7,361 bases of DNA from Nitrospina sp. Lineage in GTDB: Bacteria; Nitrospinota; Nitrospinia; Nitrospinales; VA-1. Of the stretch, positions 6,507 through 7,361 are shown piece by piece. Made by a program: the position numbers and the translations under genes. The stretch covers positions 1-7,361 of the forward strand of contig DODH01000275.1 of the NCBI GenBank assembly GCA_003545625.1, read 5' to 3'. Below the pieces are notes generated by a model. It had not been told where the DNA came from. It saw only the letters and a program-made list of their open reading frames with translations, and did no database searches. Position 1 is the first letter of the stretch; every line of letters starts with the position of its first letter.

Positions 6507-7158
6507 TCTTCAGTCCTTTAGCTTCGATGATTTTGAGCACCGGCGGGGTGACGAGGCCTCCGGAGACCACATATTTGATGCCCTCCTCAATAGTCATAGA
6601 AACTTCAGTGAGTTCTTCAAGTGGGGAGAAGATCAGAAATCCGGATGTGGGATTAGGCATGGTTGGCACGAACACGTTGAGCATGTTTTCCTGGGTGACC
6701 TGCTGAACCTCTCCGCGGGACTCGCCGGTCACAAACCCGATTGCCAAGAGGCCCCGGCGCGGGAACTCGATCAGGACGACTTTGCGAAAGGCTGACGTAT
6801 CTGCTTCGGCAATGGATGAAACCACCTGTTTGGAGCCTTTATAAATCCGGCGTACGAACGGAATTTTTTCAATCAGGAGTTCGCCGATTTGGAACACCTT
6901 TTTCCCAAAAAAGTTGGTGGTCAACCAGCCCACTATGAGCACGATAAGCAGGGTCACCACCAGTCCGAGAAAAGGGATGCGGTAACCTTCGGGAATGGGC
7001 GCGCCAAGCTGAATCAGTATATTGGTGAACACCGGCGACAGGGCATCGAAGTTGTTGAGCAGAAACTGCAAAATGAACCACGTCAATGCGATCGGCAGGG
7101 TGATCAACAACCCGGTGATGAAAACATTTCGAATTCGGCGTTGGAAATTTTTAAACAC
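6490..7158 (-). CDS. DUF502 family membrane protein (COG2928)
   Basis: A 222-residue inner-membrane protein of unknown biochemical function. It has a short basic N-terminus (KNFQRRIRN), TM1 at about 12-34, a loop of about 27 residues, and TM2 at about 62-84. A soluble C-terminal half follows. Family landmarks visible here are PIALTWFI in TM1, IPFVRRIYKGSKQV (99-112) after TM2, and NVFVPTMPNPTSGFLIFSP (161-179). The family is widespread in bacteria and related to plant COV/LCV membrane proteins. Length is typical, so the gene is intact. The start is GTG at 7158 with AGGA (7166-7163) four bases upstream, a slightly short spacing. It heads a two-gene leftward unit with the pseudouridine synthase and is divergent from tRNA-Ala. 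Nothing in the sequence shows what it transports or binds. Confidence 0.9.
   Translation of the reverse strand: MFKNFQRRIRNVFITGLLITLPIALTWFILQFLLNNFDALSPVFTNILIQLGAPIPEGYRIPFLGLVVTLLIVLIVGWLTTNFFGKKVFQIGELLIEKIPFVRRIYKGSKQVVSSIAEADTSAFRKVVLIEFPRRGLLAIGFVTGESRGEVQQVTQENMLNVFVPTMPNPTSGFLIFSPLEELTEVSMTIEEGIKYVVSGGLVTPPVLKIIEAKGLKIEQPS
6514..6519 (-). promoter_or_regulatory. Ribosome binding site for the TTG start of the pseudouridine synthase
   Basis: On the minus strand AAAGGA (6519-6514) sits seven bases before TTG (6506-6504). It lies inside the last codons of the upstream DUF502 gene. It decides the start, since no ATG occurs in frame before the conserved core. Confidence 0.55.
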
Positions 7159-7192
7159 GGTTTCCTGTCTGGAAATTGAAAAAGCTCATTAT

Positions 7193-7220
7193 ATTATATA
7201 AGGAAAGTGGTGGAAGGCAA
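7193..7220 (-). promoter_or_regulatory. Candidate promoter of the DUF502-pseudouridine synthase unit
   Basis: On the minus strand a perfect TATAAT (7198-7193) lies 16 bases downstream of TTGCCT (7220-7215), which matches the -35 consensus at 4 of 6. A second TATAAT overlaps it (7193-7188). Transcription would start near 7186-7180, leaving a leader of about 25 bases before the GTG start. Confidence 0.5.
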
Positions 7221-7248
7221 TAGAGGTTCAAAGGGGCCAGTTTTGCAC

Positions 7249-7276
7249 TTGACAGGGGCGGGATAACCGTTAATAT
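7249..7276 (+). promoter_or_regulatory. Promoter of tRNA-Ala
   Basis: A perfect -35 TTGACA (7249-7254) and a -10 TAATAT (7271-7276, 4 of 6) are separated by 16 bases. The region between them is G+C-rich (GGGGCGGG), as is often seen for stable-RNA promoters. Transcription would start near 7283, about 32 bases before the mature tRNA. This is the strongest -35 in the window. Confidence 0.6.
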
Positions 7277-7286
7277 CAAACGGTTA
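7264..7286. repeat. 8-bp perfect inverted repeat over the -10 element
   Basis: TAACCGTT (7264-7271) and AACGGTTA (7279-7286) are perfect reverse complements separated by AATATCA. The left arm ends on the first base of the -10 hexamer, most of the hexamer lies in the spacer, and the right arm covers the predicted transcription start. The layout is that of an operator for a dimeric regulator, though a chance palindrome cannot be excluded. Confidence 0.45.
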
Positions 7287-7314
7287 GTTTTTCAGGTTGG
7301 GCAAAAAAATAAAT

Positions 7315-7361
7315 GGGGCTGTGGCGCAGCTGGGAGCGCACTTGAATGGCATTCAAGGGGT
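7315..7361 (+). tRNA. tRNA-Ala (anticodon GGC), 5' portion, cut by window end
   Basis: The sequence folds as the first part of a tRNA: acceptor 5' strand GGGGCTG (7315-7321), TG at positions 8-9, D-stem GCGC/GCGC (7324-7327, 7336-7339) with loop AGCTGGGA, and anticodon stem CTTGA/TCAAG (7341-7345, 7353-7357). The loop ATGGCAT holds anticodon GGC (7348-7350), which reads GCC and GCU alanine codons. G-run at 7358-7360 begins the variable loop. The T-arm, acceptor 3' strand and CCA lie beyond the window. Confidence 0.93.

Noticed and set aside
6406..6795. A 129-codon plus-strand frame across the DUF502/pseudouridine synthase junction
   Set aside because: It is antisense to two well-supported genes, and its translation has no recognisable features.

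Overview
The window carries five protein genes and the 5' half of a tRNA gene, with compact, mostly non-overlapping coding. The lipoprotein adaptor and inner-membrane RND pump point to a Gram-negative (two-membrane) bacterium. Base composition looks moderate, near 50% GC by eye. The phylum cannot be fixed from the sequence; a deltaproteobacterial or Nitrospinota-like background is only a guess.

Layout, left to right. 1-147: no gene; short G+C-rich palindromes (1-17, 52-94) and a weak inverted repeat just past the first gene. 148-1059 (minus): a class I SAM-dependent methyltransferase of the RlmI/RlmK-like group without a PUA domain. 1060-1124: a tight divergent control region with a candidate rightward promoter. 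About 1125-2504 and 2504-5728 (plus): a two-gene efflux operon, a lipoprotein periplasmic adaptor joined to an RND permease by a TGATG stop/start overlap. 5729-5810: a convergent gap with one small hairpin. 7158 to 5811 (minus): a second two-gene unit, a DUF502 membrane protein followed by an RluA-family pseudouridine synthase, overlapping by 17 bases. 7159-7314: a divergent regulatory region. 7315-end (plus): tRNA-Ala(GGC), cut by the window edge.

The adaptor and permease should form the inner-membrane and periplasmic parts of a tripartite exporter. No outer-membrane channel is encoded here, so a TolC-like partner would have to come from elsewhere. Both RNA-modification candidates (methyltransferase and pseudouridine synthase) are housekeeping-type genes and are not obviously linked to the pump.

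I do not see a new defence system, CRISPR array, transposase or phage gene. The points most worth a second look are an 8-bp perfect inverted repeat placed over the -10 element of the tRNA-Ala promoter, an RND permease with a roughly 28-residue extra segment between TM9 and TM10 and an altered proton-relay residue set, and an adaptor start site where the only strong Shine-Dalgarno precedes an AUC codon.
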